DNA from: Haloarchaeobius iranensis
Lineage (GTDB): Archaea; Halobacteriota; Halobacteria; Halobacteriales; Natrialbaceae
Direction: 5' to 3'
NCBI RefSeq assembly: GCF_900103505.1
Contig: NZ_FNIA01000008.1
Location: 66,489-130,488, forward strand
DNA length: 64,000 nt
The notes below the pieces were generated by a model. It worked only from the letters and a program-made list of their open reading frames with translations. It did no database searches and was not told the DNA's origin. Made by a program: the position numbers and the translations under genes. Of this stretch, positions 15,710 to 24,286 are shown piece after piece. Position 1 is the first letter of the stretch, and every line of letters starts with the position of its first letter.

Positions 15710-17371
15710 GTGTCCGGTTCGAGAACACTCGCTACGGTCGTGCTCCTCTGTCTGCTGGCGACCGCTGGTGCGGTCGCGACCGGCAGCGATGTCCCCACCG
15801 ATGATGTCGACAGCCCGCCGAACGGGACCGGCAGCGACGACCCTGAACTCGTCGCGGTGCTCCCGAACCCCGTCGCGGACGGCGACGCAGGCGAGTACGC
15901 CGTCGCGTCGTTACCCGAGCCGACCCCCCTCGACGGCTGGAGCGTCGGCGACGACGACGGCACCGCGGCGCTCCCGAACGTCACCGTCTCGGGACGGGTC
16001 GCGTTCACCGGACAGCCGGCTGCCCTCCCTCCGGGCGTGAACGAGTCGGTGGCGCGTGTCGTCGCCGTCGAGGACTTCCCGCGGCTCGCCAACGGGGGCG
16101 AACGGGTCGCACTCGCACGGAACGGCTCCCGGGTGGACACGCTGGCCTACGAGGACGCGCCGGCGGCCGAACGCTGGACGGGGGACAGCTGGGTCCCGCG
16201 CGGTGCGACCGACTTCGAGCCGGCGCGCGGCGGCCCGGGGCAGGTCCGGGCGTTCGTGACGCCCGACACGGCGGTCCCGCTGGACGCCATCGCGACCGCG
16301 GACGACCGCGTCCTCCTAGCTGGCTACACCTTCACCTCCGACCGGGTGACCGACGCGCTGCTCGCCGCGGCCGAGCGTGGGGTCACGGTGCGGGTCATGG
16401 TCGACGACGCGCCCGTCGGCGGGCTCTCCGCACGCGAGGTCGCCGCACTCGACAGACTGCGGGCCGGTGGCGTCTCCGTGCGACTCCTCGGCGGCGAGGC
16501 CGCCCGCTACGACTTCCACCACGCCAAGTACCTCGTCGCCGACGACCGGGCGCTCGTGCTCACCGAGAACTGGAAGCCCTCCGGCACCGGCGGGCACGCG
16601 AACCGCGGCTGGGGCGTCGTCCTGAACGGCTCCGAGCCGGTCGGTACCCTCAATCGGACGTTCCACGCCGACTGGACGGCACACGACGCCGCGCCCTGGC
16701 TCGACCGACGCGAGGCTGTCGACCCGGTGCTTCGCGAACCCGCGACGAGCTCGTACCCGAGCCGCATCGAGTCCAGCACGGTCCCGGTGGAATCGACGAC
16801 AGTCATCGTCGCGCCGGACAACGCCGAGGCGTCACTTGTCTCGCTGGTCTCCGGCGCGGAGTCCTCCGTCCGCGTCGAGCAGATGAGCGTCGGTGGCGTC
16901 GATACGCCGCTCGTGCAGGCTGCTCTCGCCGCGGCCCGGAACGGCACGCGGGTCCGCTTCCTGCTGAGCAGCGCGTGGTACGCCGAGGAGGAGAACGGAC
17001 GCGTCGTCGACCGCCTGAACGCAATCGCGGAGCGCGAGGGGCTGGACCTAAAAGCCAGACTGGTCGACCCCGGTGGTCGGTTCGAGAAGCTCCACGCGAA
17101 GGGGGTCGTCGTGGACGAGCGCCACGTCGTCCTCGGCAGCGTGAACTGGAACACGAACTCGCTCCGGGAGAACCGCGAGGTCGCGGTCGTCCTGACGGGT
17201 GGCGAGGTCGGACGGTACTACGCCGACGCATTCGACGCGGACTGGTGCGGCGGGAGCGGCGACCGCCGACCGCGGCTCCTCTGGGTGGCCGCTATCGCCG
17301 CTGCCGCGGTCGCGGTTCTGGTCTGCTGGCGACGGGTGCAGTTCGAGTACGAGGGCGAGCTACGGGGGTGA
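15710..17371 (+). CDS. Secreted, membrane-anchored phospholipase D/nuclease-like protein with lamin-tail-type N-terminal domain
   Basis: 553 residues starting at a GTG. There is an N-terminal signal sequence (about 1-25), a beta-rich domain resembling lamin-tail (LTD) modules (about 45-170), and two PLD catalytic units. Their HxKxxxxD motifs are H-A-K-Y-L-V-A-D near residue 270 and H-A-K-G-V-V-V-D near 462, followed by L-T-E-N-W and L-G-S-V-N-W respectively. A hydrophobic helix and a basic tail near 520-553 anchor the C-terminus, leaving the catalytic part outside. PLD-fold enzymes cleave phosphodiesters in lipids or nucleic acids; an LTD partner suggests extracellular DNA or phospholipid processing. 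The substrate cannot be decided from sequence. Confidence 0.85.
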   Translation: MSGSRTLATVVLLCLLATAGAVATGSDVPTDDVDSPPNGTGSDDPELVAVLPNPVADGDAGEYAVASLPEPTPLDGWSVGDDDGTAALPNVTVSGRVAFTGQPAALPPGVNESVARVVAVEDFPRLANGGERVALARNGSRVDTLAYEDAPAAERWTGDSWVPRGATDFEPARGGPGQVRAFVTPDTAVPLDAIATADDRVLLAGYTFTSDRVTDALLAAAERGVTVRVMVDDAPVGGLSAREVAALDRLRAGGVSVRLLGGEAARYDFHHAKYLVADDRALVLTENWKPSGTGGHANRGWGVVLNGSEPVGTLNRTFHADWTAHDAAPWLDRREAVDPVLREPATSSYPSRIESSTVPVESTTVIVAPDNAEASLVSLVSGAESSVRVEQMSVGGVDTPLVQAALAAARNGTRVRFLLSSAWYAEEENGRVVDRLNAIAEREGLDLKARLVDPGGRFEKLHAKGVVVDERHVVLGSVNWNTNSLRENREVAVVLTGGEVGRYYADAFDADWCGGSGDRRPRLLWVAAIAAAAVAVLVCWRRVQFEYEGELRG

Positions 17372-17395
17372 GAATCGGCCGCGAGAAGGGAGCTG

Positions 17396-19300
17396 TTACT
17401 CCGTCAGCGGCGAGGTGCTGCTGAGGTCTTCGTCGAGGTCGGCCTCGGCCATCTTCTCGACCAGCGAGTCGATGACCTCCTCACGACGACCCTTCACGAA
17501 CTTGATGGAGCCGACGACGAGGTGGCCGCCGCCGGAGACGCCGCCGCCGACGATCTCCTCGTCGAGCTCCGTCACCATCTGCGGGATGTCCAGCCGGACG
17601 CCGTCGGAGCGGAGGACGGCGAAGTCGGGACCGTACCCGATGGTGATGACGGGGTCGCCCGTCTCCTCGACCTTCCGGTCGTGTATCTCTCCGGTGGTCT
17701 TGCCCGGTGCGGGGTAGGTGAACCGGTGCGCGTGGTTCTCGACGTCGATGGTGTAGAGGTGTGCGCCGTTGTCGAGCGGGTCGTGCTCGACGTGTGACAT
17801 CGCGGCGTCGAGCTGTTCGTCGACGGCCTCCTCGGCCCGGGTCGAGAGCACGTCGACGAGCCGGCGGTGCCGGGACTCGTCGTCGACGCCGATGTTGAGC
17901 ACGTCGTCGATGAGGTGCCGACCCGAGTCGTAGCGGAGCCAGTGCGCGCCGTAGTCGAGCGCCTCGCTGATGTCCTGCAGGTCGTCCTCGTCGTAGCCCT
18001 CGGCGGCGGCGAGTTCGAGGTAGTCGTCCATGGCCTCGGCCTTCGAGCGGTCCGAGAGCCCGGCGACGGCGGGGACGTGCCGCAGGTCGTTGGTGAGGTC
18101 CGGGTAGATCATCCGAGCGAGCTCGACGCACATCATGCCGGTCGTGATGCGGTAGTCCTCGTCGTAGAGGTAGGGGTTGACGTGGGCGTCGAGCAGCGGG
18201 TCGACCGCCTCCGGGTCGGGGTGGTGGTGGTCGAGCGCGACGATGGGGATGTCGTAGTGCGCCAGCGTCCGGTAGGCGGGGACGTCCTCCTCGGTCGACC
18301 CGTTGTCGAGCATCAGGACGAGCGGGAGCTTCTGACCGTGTTTCGCGCGGTCCTCGAGCGCGAAGTTGAGGTCGCGCGTCGCGTCCTCCATCTCGTAGAA
18401 CGGCGCCTTGCTGGGGAGGCGCTTGAACAGGTGTCGCGGCGCGCTCGGGTCCTGGTGGACCTCGGCGATGAAGCCTTCGAGCGCCCGCTGGACCGGCACC
18501 GAAGCGCACATCCCGTCGCCGTCGGCGTGGTGCCGGACGCGGATGGGGCGGCCCTCGATGACCGTCTTGCGGAGCATGCGGGCGACCTCGCGGATGTCCT
18601 CCCGGAGCTTCTCGAAGGCGTCCCACTCGACGAGCGGCTCGACGTCGTGTGGTTCGGCCCACTCCTCGGTGGCGTCGTCGATGCGGTCGCGGACCTCGGA
18701 CGCGTCGTCACCCTCGAGTGCGGTGAGGGAACCGACCTCGAGTTGGACCGCGTCCTCGCGGCTCTCGACGACGCCGGTCACGCGGACCACGTCGTCGACG
18801 GCGACCTCGGGGTAGGCACGGACGCCCGCGGCCTCGAACGCGGCCGCGGGGACGACCCCGTGCTCGTCGCGGACCTGGAAGATGGTCGGGCCACCGGTCT
18901 GCTTTATCTGCGTGACGATGCCCTCGACGTGGACCTGCTCGCCGAGGTTGGTGTCGAGCGCGGTCGTCGCGGTCGGACGGTAGTCGTGGTCGACGGCCTC
19001 GACGCGGTAGTCCTCGAGTTCGACGGGTTCGAAGGAGATGTCGCCGTCGTCGCGGACGTTGTCGACCTCGACGACGAGTTCGTCGTCGACGGCGTACGTG
19101 CCGTCGAGGGTCGATTCGTGCACGAGACCCGAGACAGAGTCGGAGAGGTCGACGAAGATACCGTACTCGACGATGCCGTTGACGGTGGCGAGGTAGGGCG
19201 TGTCGGATTCGATGTCTTCGACCGTGCAGTCGGGCGCGAGGTCGTAGACGACCGGCACGTCCCCGTCGCCAGCGTCGTCGCCGACGGAGTCGGTTGTCAT
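17396..19300 (-). CDS. RecJ-like DHH phosphoesterase with N-terminal S1 and OB domains
   Basis: 634 residues. An S1-type RNA-binding fold occupies about 25-90 (ATVNGIVEYGIFVDLSDSVS), an OB fold about 110-190, then the DHH phosphoesterase core with V-R-H-H-A-D-G-D-G-M near 265 and L-D-H-H-H-P-D-P-E near 365. The DHHA1 end has G-G-G-V-S-G-G-G-H near 605. These residues bind two metal ions for 5'-3' nuclease activity in RecJ-family enzymes. I believe this corresponds to the haloarchaeal RecJ4 type, from memory. The start (MTTDSV) is placed just before the S1 domain; a longer reading frame upstream runs antisense through the JAMM gene and is rejected. Divergent from the JAMM-ribL pair. Confidence 0.88.
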   Translation of the reverse strand: MTTDSVGDDAGDGDVPVVYDLAPDCTVEDIESDTPYLATVNGIVEYGIFVDLSDSVSGLVHESTLDGTYAVDDELVVEVDNVRDDGDISFEPVELEDYRVEAVDHDYRPTATTALDTNLGEQVHVEGIVTQIKQTGGPTIFQVRDEHGVVPAAAFEAAGVRAYPEVAVDDVVRVTGVVESREDAVQLEVGSLTALEGDDASEVRDRIDDATEEWAEPHDVEPLVEWDAFEKLREDIREVARMLRKTVIEGRPIRVRHHADGDGMCASVPVQRALEGFIAEVHQDPSAPRHLFKRLPSKAPFYEMEDATRDLNFALEDRAKHGQKLPLVLMLDNGSTEEDVPAYRTLAHYDIPIVALDHHHPDPEAVDPLLDAHVNPYLYDEDYRITTGMMCVELARMIYPDLTNDLRHVPAVAGLSDRSKAEAMDDYLELAAAEGYDEDDLQDISEALDYGAHWLRYDSGRHLIDDVLNIGVDDESRHRRLVDVLSTRAEEAVDEQLDAAMSHVEHDPLDNGAHLYTIDVENHAHRFTYPAPGKTTGEIHDRKVEETGDPVITIGYGPDFAVLRSDGVRLDIPQMVTELDEEIVGGGVSGGGHLVVGSIKFVKGRREEVIDSLVEKMAEADLDEDLSSTSPLTE

Positions 19301-19414
19301 GTTGGGCAAGAGTTCGAAACGACCGCGTATAACCCTTGTCAAGACGAACGCGCGCGCCGACCGCCGACCGCTGCTTTCGGAACGTTTAGCACCGGCGAGG
19401 CGTGAGTGGAGGAC

Positions 19415-19918
19415 ATGGGATTGTTCGACCGGCTCTTCCAGCGCCAGGGTGTCGTCGGTATCGCCCGCGACACCATCGACTTCGCGCTGGAGTCCGCCGA
19501 CGACACCCACCCCAACGAGTACATGGGGATGCTCCGCGGGACGCCCGCGAAGCACCTCGGGATGGACCAGCGGGGCTACGTCATCACCGACATCCTCGTC
19601 ATCCCCGGGACCCGGTCGAACCCGGTGAGCGCGACGGTCGACTCGAACATGATTCCGAACGACATGCGCTCGCTCGGCAGCATCCACTCGCACCCGAACG
19701 GCGTCCTCCGGCCGAGCGACGAGGACCTCGGGACGTTCACCTCGGGCACCGTCCACGTCATCATGGGCGCCCCGTACGGCCGCAACGACTGGCGGGCGTT
19801 CGATCAGCACGGCGAGTACCGGGACCTCCCGGTGCTCGACGTCGACCTGGAGGACCACGAGGAGTTCTTCGATTTCACACAGGCAGACATCGACGCGGAA
19901 CTGCGACGAGACAAATGA
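19415..19918 (+). CDS. JAMM/MPN+ metalloprotease, candidate desampylase
   Basis: 167 residues with the zinc-protease signature [14 protein letters not shown] (H-x-H-P-x5-P-S-x2-D) near residues 90-103. Archaeal JAMM proteins remove ubiquitin-like SAMP modifiers from proteins or process SAMPs. The sequence resembles the Haloferax JAMM2 type more than the characterised desampylase JAMM1, but this is from memory. The ATG at 19415 is preferred over a GTG 9 nt upstream. The stop overlaps the ribL start by ATGA, so the two are probably translated together. It shares a 114-bp divergent promoter region with the RecJ-like gene. Confidence 0.87.
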   Translation: MGLFDRLFQRQGVVGIARDTIDFALESADDTHPNEYMGMLRGTPAKHLGMDQRGYVITDILVIPGTRSNPVSATVDSNMIPNDMRSLGSIHSHPNGVLRPSDEDLGTFTSGTVHVIMGAPYGRNDWRAFDQHGEYRDLPVLDVDLEDHEEFFDFTQADIDAELRRDK

Positions 19919-20355
19919 CTGCAAATCCGACGACCATCATCGCACAGGGAACGTTCGACATCCTCCACCCGGGACACCTCCACTACTTCTCGGAGGCCGC
20001 CTCGCTGGGCGACGAGCTCCACGTCATCATCGCACGGCGGGAGAACGTCACCCACAAGGAGAAACCCGTCCTCCCCGACCGCCAGCGACGCGACATGGTC
20101 GCGGCGCTCGAGATGGTCGACGAGGCGCATCTCGGCCACACCGAGGACATCTTCGTCCCCATCGAACGCATCGACCCGGACTGCATCGTCCTCGGCCACG
20201 ACCAGCACCACGACGAGGCCGCCATCGCCGACGCGCTGGCGGGCCGCGGCATCGACTGCGAGGTGCGCCGGGCGAGCGCCCGGGAGCCGAGGTACGACGG
20301 CGAGCTGCTCTCGACGGGTCACATCGTCGACCGGATTCTGGAGCTCCGGGGCTGA
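19915..20355 (+). CDS. ribL: FAD synthase (FMN adenylyltransferase)
   Basis: 146 residues of the nucleotidylyltransferase superfamily. The N-terminus has [14 protein letters not shown], with the HxGH nucleotide-binding signature, and [10 protein letters not shown] appears later. The family converts FMN and ATP (or CTP) to FAD and pyrophosphate; the archaeal enzyme is small and specific for this step. The ATG lies in an ATGA overlap with the JAMM gene, and the N-terminus is of typical length. The related ribH gene is about 1.2 kb downstream on the other strand. Confidence 0.92.
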   Translation: MTANPTTIIAQGTFDILHPGHLHYFSEAASLGDELHVIIARRENVTHKEKPVLPDRQRRDMVAALEMVDEAHLGHTEDIFVPIERIDPDCIVLGHDQHHDEAAIADALAGRGIDCEVRRASAREPRYDGELLSTGHIVDRILELRG

Positions 20356-20391
20356 GGGCCCTCGGGACGTAAAAGCGAGTCCGAGACGGCC

Positions 20392-21540
20392 CTACAGGTA
20401 GCCGTGCTCGGCGAGACGCTCGACGCCCTCGCGGAGCCGCTCCTCGCTGGCCGCGTAGGAGAGCCGGGCGTAGCCGGGCGTGCCGAACGCACTGCCCGGC
20501 ACCGTGGCGACGTGGGCCTCGTCGATGGCGCCCTGGCACCAGGCGGCGTCGTCGTCGTCCACGGGGAGCATCATGTAGAACGCACCCTCGGGAACGGCGA
20601 CGTCGACGCCGTGGTCGGCGAACAGGTCGACCAGCATGTCGCGGCGGGCCTCGAACGCCTCGGTCATCTCCGCGACGGCCTCGTCGCAGTTCTCCAGCGC
20701 CTCGACGCCGGCGTGCTGGACGAAGTTCACGGCCGAGGACACCGAGTGACTGTGTATCTTCCCGGCCTGGGAGACGAGCTCCTCGGGCCCGGCGAAGTAG
20801 CCGAGCCGCCAGCCGGTCATCGAGTACGCCTTCGAGAAGCCGTTGAGGGTGATGGTGCGGTCGCCCATCCCGTCGAGCGTGCCCAGCGAGATGGCCTCCG
20901 CGCCGTAGGTGATCTCCTTGTATATCTCGTCGGAGATGACGAGGATGTCGTGCTCGACGGCGAGGTCGCGCACGCCCTCCAGCGCCTCGCGGGAGTACAC
21001 CGCACCGTGGGGGTTGCCCGGCGAGTTGACGACGAGCAGCTCCGTCTCGTCGGACACTGCGTCGGCGAGGTCGTCCAGCGCGGGCTCGAGCGCGAAGTCG
21101 TGTGCGGCGGTGTCGACGCGGGTGAGCGAGCCGCCCGAGAGCTTCACCATCGCCTCGTAGGAGACCCACGCCGGGTCGAGCAGGGCGACCTCGTCACCGT
21201 CGTCGACGAGCGCGTTGATGATCTCGTACAGCCCCTGCTTCCCGCCGGGCGTGACGATGACCTGGTCGGGGTCGTAGTCGAGCCCATCGTCGGCCAGCTT
21301 CTCGGCGATGGCCGCCTTCAGCTCGGGGATGCCGTTCGACGGCGCGTAGCCGGTGTGGCCGGCGTCCATCGCGTCCTTCGCGGCCTGTACGACGTTCTCC
21401 GGGGTGGGGAAGTCCGGTTCGCCGACGCTCAGGTCCACCACGTCGACGCCCTCGGCCTCCAGCTCGGAGGCGGCGTCGGAGATGGCGAGCGTCGCGGACG
21501 GTTCGACTCTCTCGACTCGTGCGGCGAAATCCATGCTCAT
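20392..21540 (-). CDS. aspC: PLP-dependent aminotransferase, class I (aspartate aminotransferase type)
   Basis: 382 residues of fold-type I. Features seen are L-S-V-G-E-P-D-F-P-T-P near residue 40, the V-V-N-S-P-G-N-P-H-G substrate/PLP loop near 175, and N-G-F-S-K-A-Y-S-M-T-G-W-R-L-G-Y near 232-247, with the Schiff-base lysine and phosphate-binding Arg. Transfers amino groups between aspartate (or aromatic/aliphatic amino acids) and 2-oxoglutarate; exact specificity is uncertain in this class. The start overlaps the ribH stop by ATGA, so it is translated downstream of ribH. A second Met at residue 3 is an alternative start. Confidence 0.9.
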   Translation of the reverse strand: MSMDFAARVERVEPSATLAISDAASELEAEGVDVVDLSVGEPDFPTPENVVQAAKDAMDAGHTGYAPSNGIPELKAAIAEKLADDGLDYDPDQVIVTPGGKQGLYEIINALVDDGDEVALLDPAWVSYEAMVKLSGGSLTRVDTAAHDFALEPALDDLADAVSDETELLVVNSPGNPHGAVYSREALEGVRDLAVEHDILVISDEIYKEITYGAEAISLGTLDGMGDRTITLNGFSKAYSMTGWRLGYFAGPEELVSQAGKIHSHSVSSAVNFVQHAGVEALENCDEAVAEMTEAFEARRDMLVDLFADHGVDVAVPEGAFYMMLPVDDDDAAWCQGAIDEAHVATVPGSAFGTPGYARLSYAASEERLREGVERLAEHGYL

Positions 21541-21938
21541 AGTCGTTCTACCAGTTTGACAGCACCCTCGACGGCCTTGGCGGCGTTCTCGACGCGCTCT
21601 CGCGCTTCGGCCCCGCTCATGCCGGGACCGGTGACGCCGAGTGTGACCGGCAGGTCCCGGTCGAGGCTCACGTCGGTGAGCTTCTGGGCGGTCGCGTGCC
21701 CGATGACCTGGTCGTGGTCCGTGTCGCCGGTGACGATGGCACCGAGCACGGCGACCGCGTCGACGTCGTCCCGGCGCGCCAGCCGGTCGGCGGCCAGCGG
21801 GGCGTCGTACACCCCCGGGACGTGGACGGTCTCCGCGACCGTCGCGTCCGCCTCGGCCGCCGCATCTCGCGCGACCGACTCCATCTCCTCGGTGACCGAG
21901 GCGTTGAACTCCGCGACCACCAGTCCGAGCGAGGTCAT
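21537..21938 (-). CDS. ribH: 6,7-dimethyl-8-ribityllumazine synthase
   Basis: 133 residues starting MTSLGLVVAEFNASVTEEM, typical of archaeal lumazine synthase. The family motifs V-P-G-V-Y-D-A-P-L-A, A-V-L-G-A-I-V-T-G-D-T-D-H-D (catalytic His) and L-G-V-T-G-P-G-M are present. It condenses ribityl-aminouracil with dihydroxybutanone phosphate in riboflavin synthesis; the product assembles as large oligomers. The ATG at 21938 is chosen over an in-frame start 27 nt upstream because it begins right at the first beta strand. First gene of a two-gene operon with the aminotransferase. Confidence 0.94.
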   Translation of the reverse strand: MTSLGLVVAEFNASVTEEMESVARDAAAEADATVAETVHVPGVYDAPLAADRLARRDDVDAVAVLGAIVTGDTDHDQVIGHATAQKLTDVSLDRDLPVTLGVTGPGMSGAEARERVENAAKAVEGAVKLVERL

Positions 21939-22180
21939 GCGAGAGTGGTCGGAACCGTCCGCCAAAGGTCTACCGTTATGGACAATGCGGGGCGGTAGCG
22001 AGGGGCTCGAGAGTGGCCGACGCTGGCTCCGAACCCCGGGTCGGCGGTGTTATCTACCAAACCGGATGGCGCGCGGCTGGCGAGCGTGCCGAACGAGGTG
22101 GTGTCTCGGCGTCCCCGATCGACACACAAGCTAGACGGGAACGGAAAGCGTATGCCGGAGGGGTGGACAGTTCGACAGCA

Positions 22181-24259
22181 ATGGCAGATGCGGCGGCAGC
22201 ATCGGCTGGCGACGACGGCCACGGAACCGACGGCGGGACCGGCACGGAGTCCGAGTCGGCCGACCGGCCCCTCCTGGGGACGGTCGTCGGCCTCTCGCTC
22301 CTCGCGACCGCCCTCAGGCTGCTCGACCTCGGCGCACGGACGGCGCACTGGGACGAGGGCCGCCACGGATACGCGGTCCTCCGGTACGGCGCGACCGGCG
22401 TCTGGGAGTACCGGCCCATCCTGCACGGACCGCTGCTCGCGCACGCGAACGAACTGCTGTTCTACGTCCTCGGCGCGAGCGACGCCGCTTCCCGTCTCCT
22501 TCCGGCGCTCCTCGGTGGCCTGCTCCCACTGGCGGCGTGGCTGTTCCGGGAGCGTCTCCGCCGGAGCGAGGTCGTCGCACTCGCCGCCCTGTTCGCGGTG
22601 ACCCCCGCGCTGCTCTACTACTCGCGGTTCGCCCGCTCGGACCTGCTCGTGGCGACCTTCGCGTTCGTCACGGTCGGGCTGCTCGTCCGGCTGCTCGATA
22701 CGCGCGACCCGGGCTACCTGTACGCCGCGAGCGTCTCGTTCGCCCTCGCCGTCACCTCGAAGGAGAACGCGCTGGTGTACCTCGCGTGCTGGCTCGGGGC
22801 CGGCGCGCTGCTCGTCGACCATCGACTGTTCTGGAAGCGCTGGTCGCTGGTCGGCGACGGCGACCGGCGACTCGCCGCGCCGGCGTGGTTCCGCGACCGC
22901 GTCGACGAGGCCGTCCTCCTGTTCGCCGTGCTCAACCCGGTCGTGGTCGCACTGCTCCCCGGCGTCGGGCGGGTCGTCGCCATCGTGCTGCTGCTGGTCG
23001 CGCTGCGCTGTGCGCTCTGGGTCGTGCCCGACGAGGGGGAGGCGTTCCCGGTCATCGTGGGCGTCGGGGTCGCCGCGCTCTCGGTGCTGGTGTTCGTCGG
23101 CGACGCCGTCCTGGCGACGTACGCGGTGGCGTGGCTCGTCGCCGGGGCGTACGTGCTCGGCGTGCTCCTCCGGGGCTCCGACGCGGGGCGGACGCTCAGC
23201 CTGTGGCGCGGGCCGGTGTTCCTCTCGGGCGTCGTGTTCACCGTCCTCGTCGCCGGGCTGTACCTCCCACGCGGGCAGGGGCTCGATGCGGTCGCCGGCG
23301 ACCCGCTGCTGCTGGCGGACCTCGTCGAGCAGGCCTTGTTCGGAAGCTGGACCGCCGCCAGCGAGCTCTGGTTCGGCGCGGTGCAGGACCAGTCCATCCT
23401 CCCGTACACCACGTTCTTCCTGCGGACGCTGCTCGCCGGCGCAGCCGTGACCTGCGTGTTCGGCGTCGCGGGTTTTCTGCTCGACCGCTACCGCGACGGC
23501 GGGTCGCGCGACCTCGTCGCCTTCTGTGGCTACTGGGGGCTCGTCAGCGTGCTCGTCTACCCCATCGTCATGTACGGGACGGGCCCCTGGCACGCGGTCC
23601 ACGTCGCGGTCCCGCTCGCGGTGCCGGCCGCGGTCGCTCTCTCGCAGGTCTACCGCTGGGGCCGCGACGCCGTCACGGACCGCCGGGCAGTCCCAGCCGC
23701 GCTCGCGGTCCTCGTTCTCACCGGTGCCGCGGGCACGGCTGTCGGGGCAGCTGTGACGACCGCCTACCTCGGGCCGACGTCGCCCGACAACGGGCTCGTC
23801 CAGACCGGCCAGCCCGGCACGGACCTCGACCCGGTGCTCGCGCAGGTCTCGGCCGCCACCGACGGCCACGACGACGGCCCGGAGGTGCTCTACTACGGCG
23901 CGTCCTTCGCGATGGACGACGAGAGTGCCGCCGACAGGCTTCCCGTGACCGACGAGTACGGCTGGCGGAACGACAGCTACCGCCAGCTCGCCCGCAACGA
24001 GGCGTGGTACGACCGGCTCCCGCTGCCCTGGTACTTCGAACAGCAGGGACTGGAGACGGAGAGCGTCCGGAACGCGACCGCACTCCGTGCCGCGCTGGCA
24101 TCCCCGCCGCCCGTCATCGTGACGCGGGCAGTCCACCGGGACACCGTCGCCCGCGAGCTCGGCGGCGGCTACGAGCAGTACGAGCTGCAGCTGACGGTGA
24201 ACGGGACCGACACCGTCGTCTTCGTCAACGCGTCGACCGGCCGAGAGAGCAAGCGTTAA
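22181..24259 (+). CDS. agl23: Agl23-like flippase-associated membrane protein
   Basis: A 692-residue polytopic membrane protein resembling the haloarchaeal Agl23 family (flippase activity-associated, TIGR03663) within the oligosaccharyltransferase/PMT-like superfamily. Near residue 55 it has H-W-D-E-G-R-H-G-Y, an Asp-Glu pair in the first external loop as in GT-C enzymes. Then come Y-S-R-F-A-R-S-D-L and about a dozen hydrophobic helices, and finally a soluble C-terminal domain (about 520-692). Agl23 has been linked to dolichol-phosphate-sugar handling in N-glycosylation. I start at 22181 because residues encoded upstream are low quality. No other agl gene is nearby. Confidence 0.83.
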   Translation: MADAAAASAGDDGHGTDGGTGTESESADRPLLGTVVGLSLLATALRLLDLGARTAHWDEGRHGYAVLRYGATGVWEYRPILHGPLLAHANELLFYVLGASDAASRLLPALLGGLLPLAAWLFRERLRRSEVVALAALFAVTPALLYYSRFARSDLLVATFAFVTVGLLVRLLDTRDPGYLYAASVSFALAVTSKENALVYLACWLGAGALLVDHRLFWKRWSLVGDGDRRLAAPAWFRDRVDEAVLLFAVLNPVVVALLPGVGRVVAIVLLLVALRCALWVVPDEGEAFPVIVGVGVAALSVLVFVGDAVLATYAVAWLVAGAYVLGVLLRGSDAGRTLSLWRGPVFLSGVVFTVLVAGLYLPRGQGLDAVAGDPLLLADLVEQALFGSWTAASELWFGAVQDQSILPYTTFFLRTLLAGAAVTCVFGVAGFLLDRYRDGGSRDLVAFCGYWGLVSVLVYPIVMYGTGPWHAVHVAVPLAVPAAVALSQVYRWGRDAVTDRRAVPAALAVLVLTGAAGTAVGAAVTTAYLGPTSPDNGLVQTGQPGTDLDPVLAQVSAATDGHDDGPEVLYYGASFAMDDESAADRLPVTDEYGWRNDSYRQLARNEAWYDRLPLPWYFEQQGLETESVRNATALRAALASPPPVIVTRAVHRDTVARELGGGYEQYELQLTVNGTDTVVFVNASTGRESKR

Positions 24260-24286
24260 GCGCGCTCCTTCGGAACCCCCGACCAC

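Noticed and set aside
19301-19924. N-terminal extension of the RecJ-like protein
   Set aside because: It would run antisense through the whole JAMM gene, and the residues are not protein-like; the S1 domain starts right after MTTDSV.
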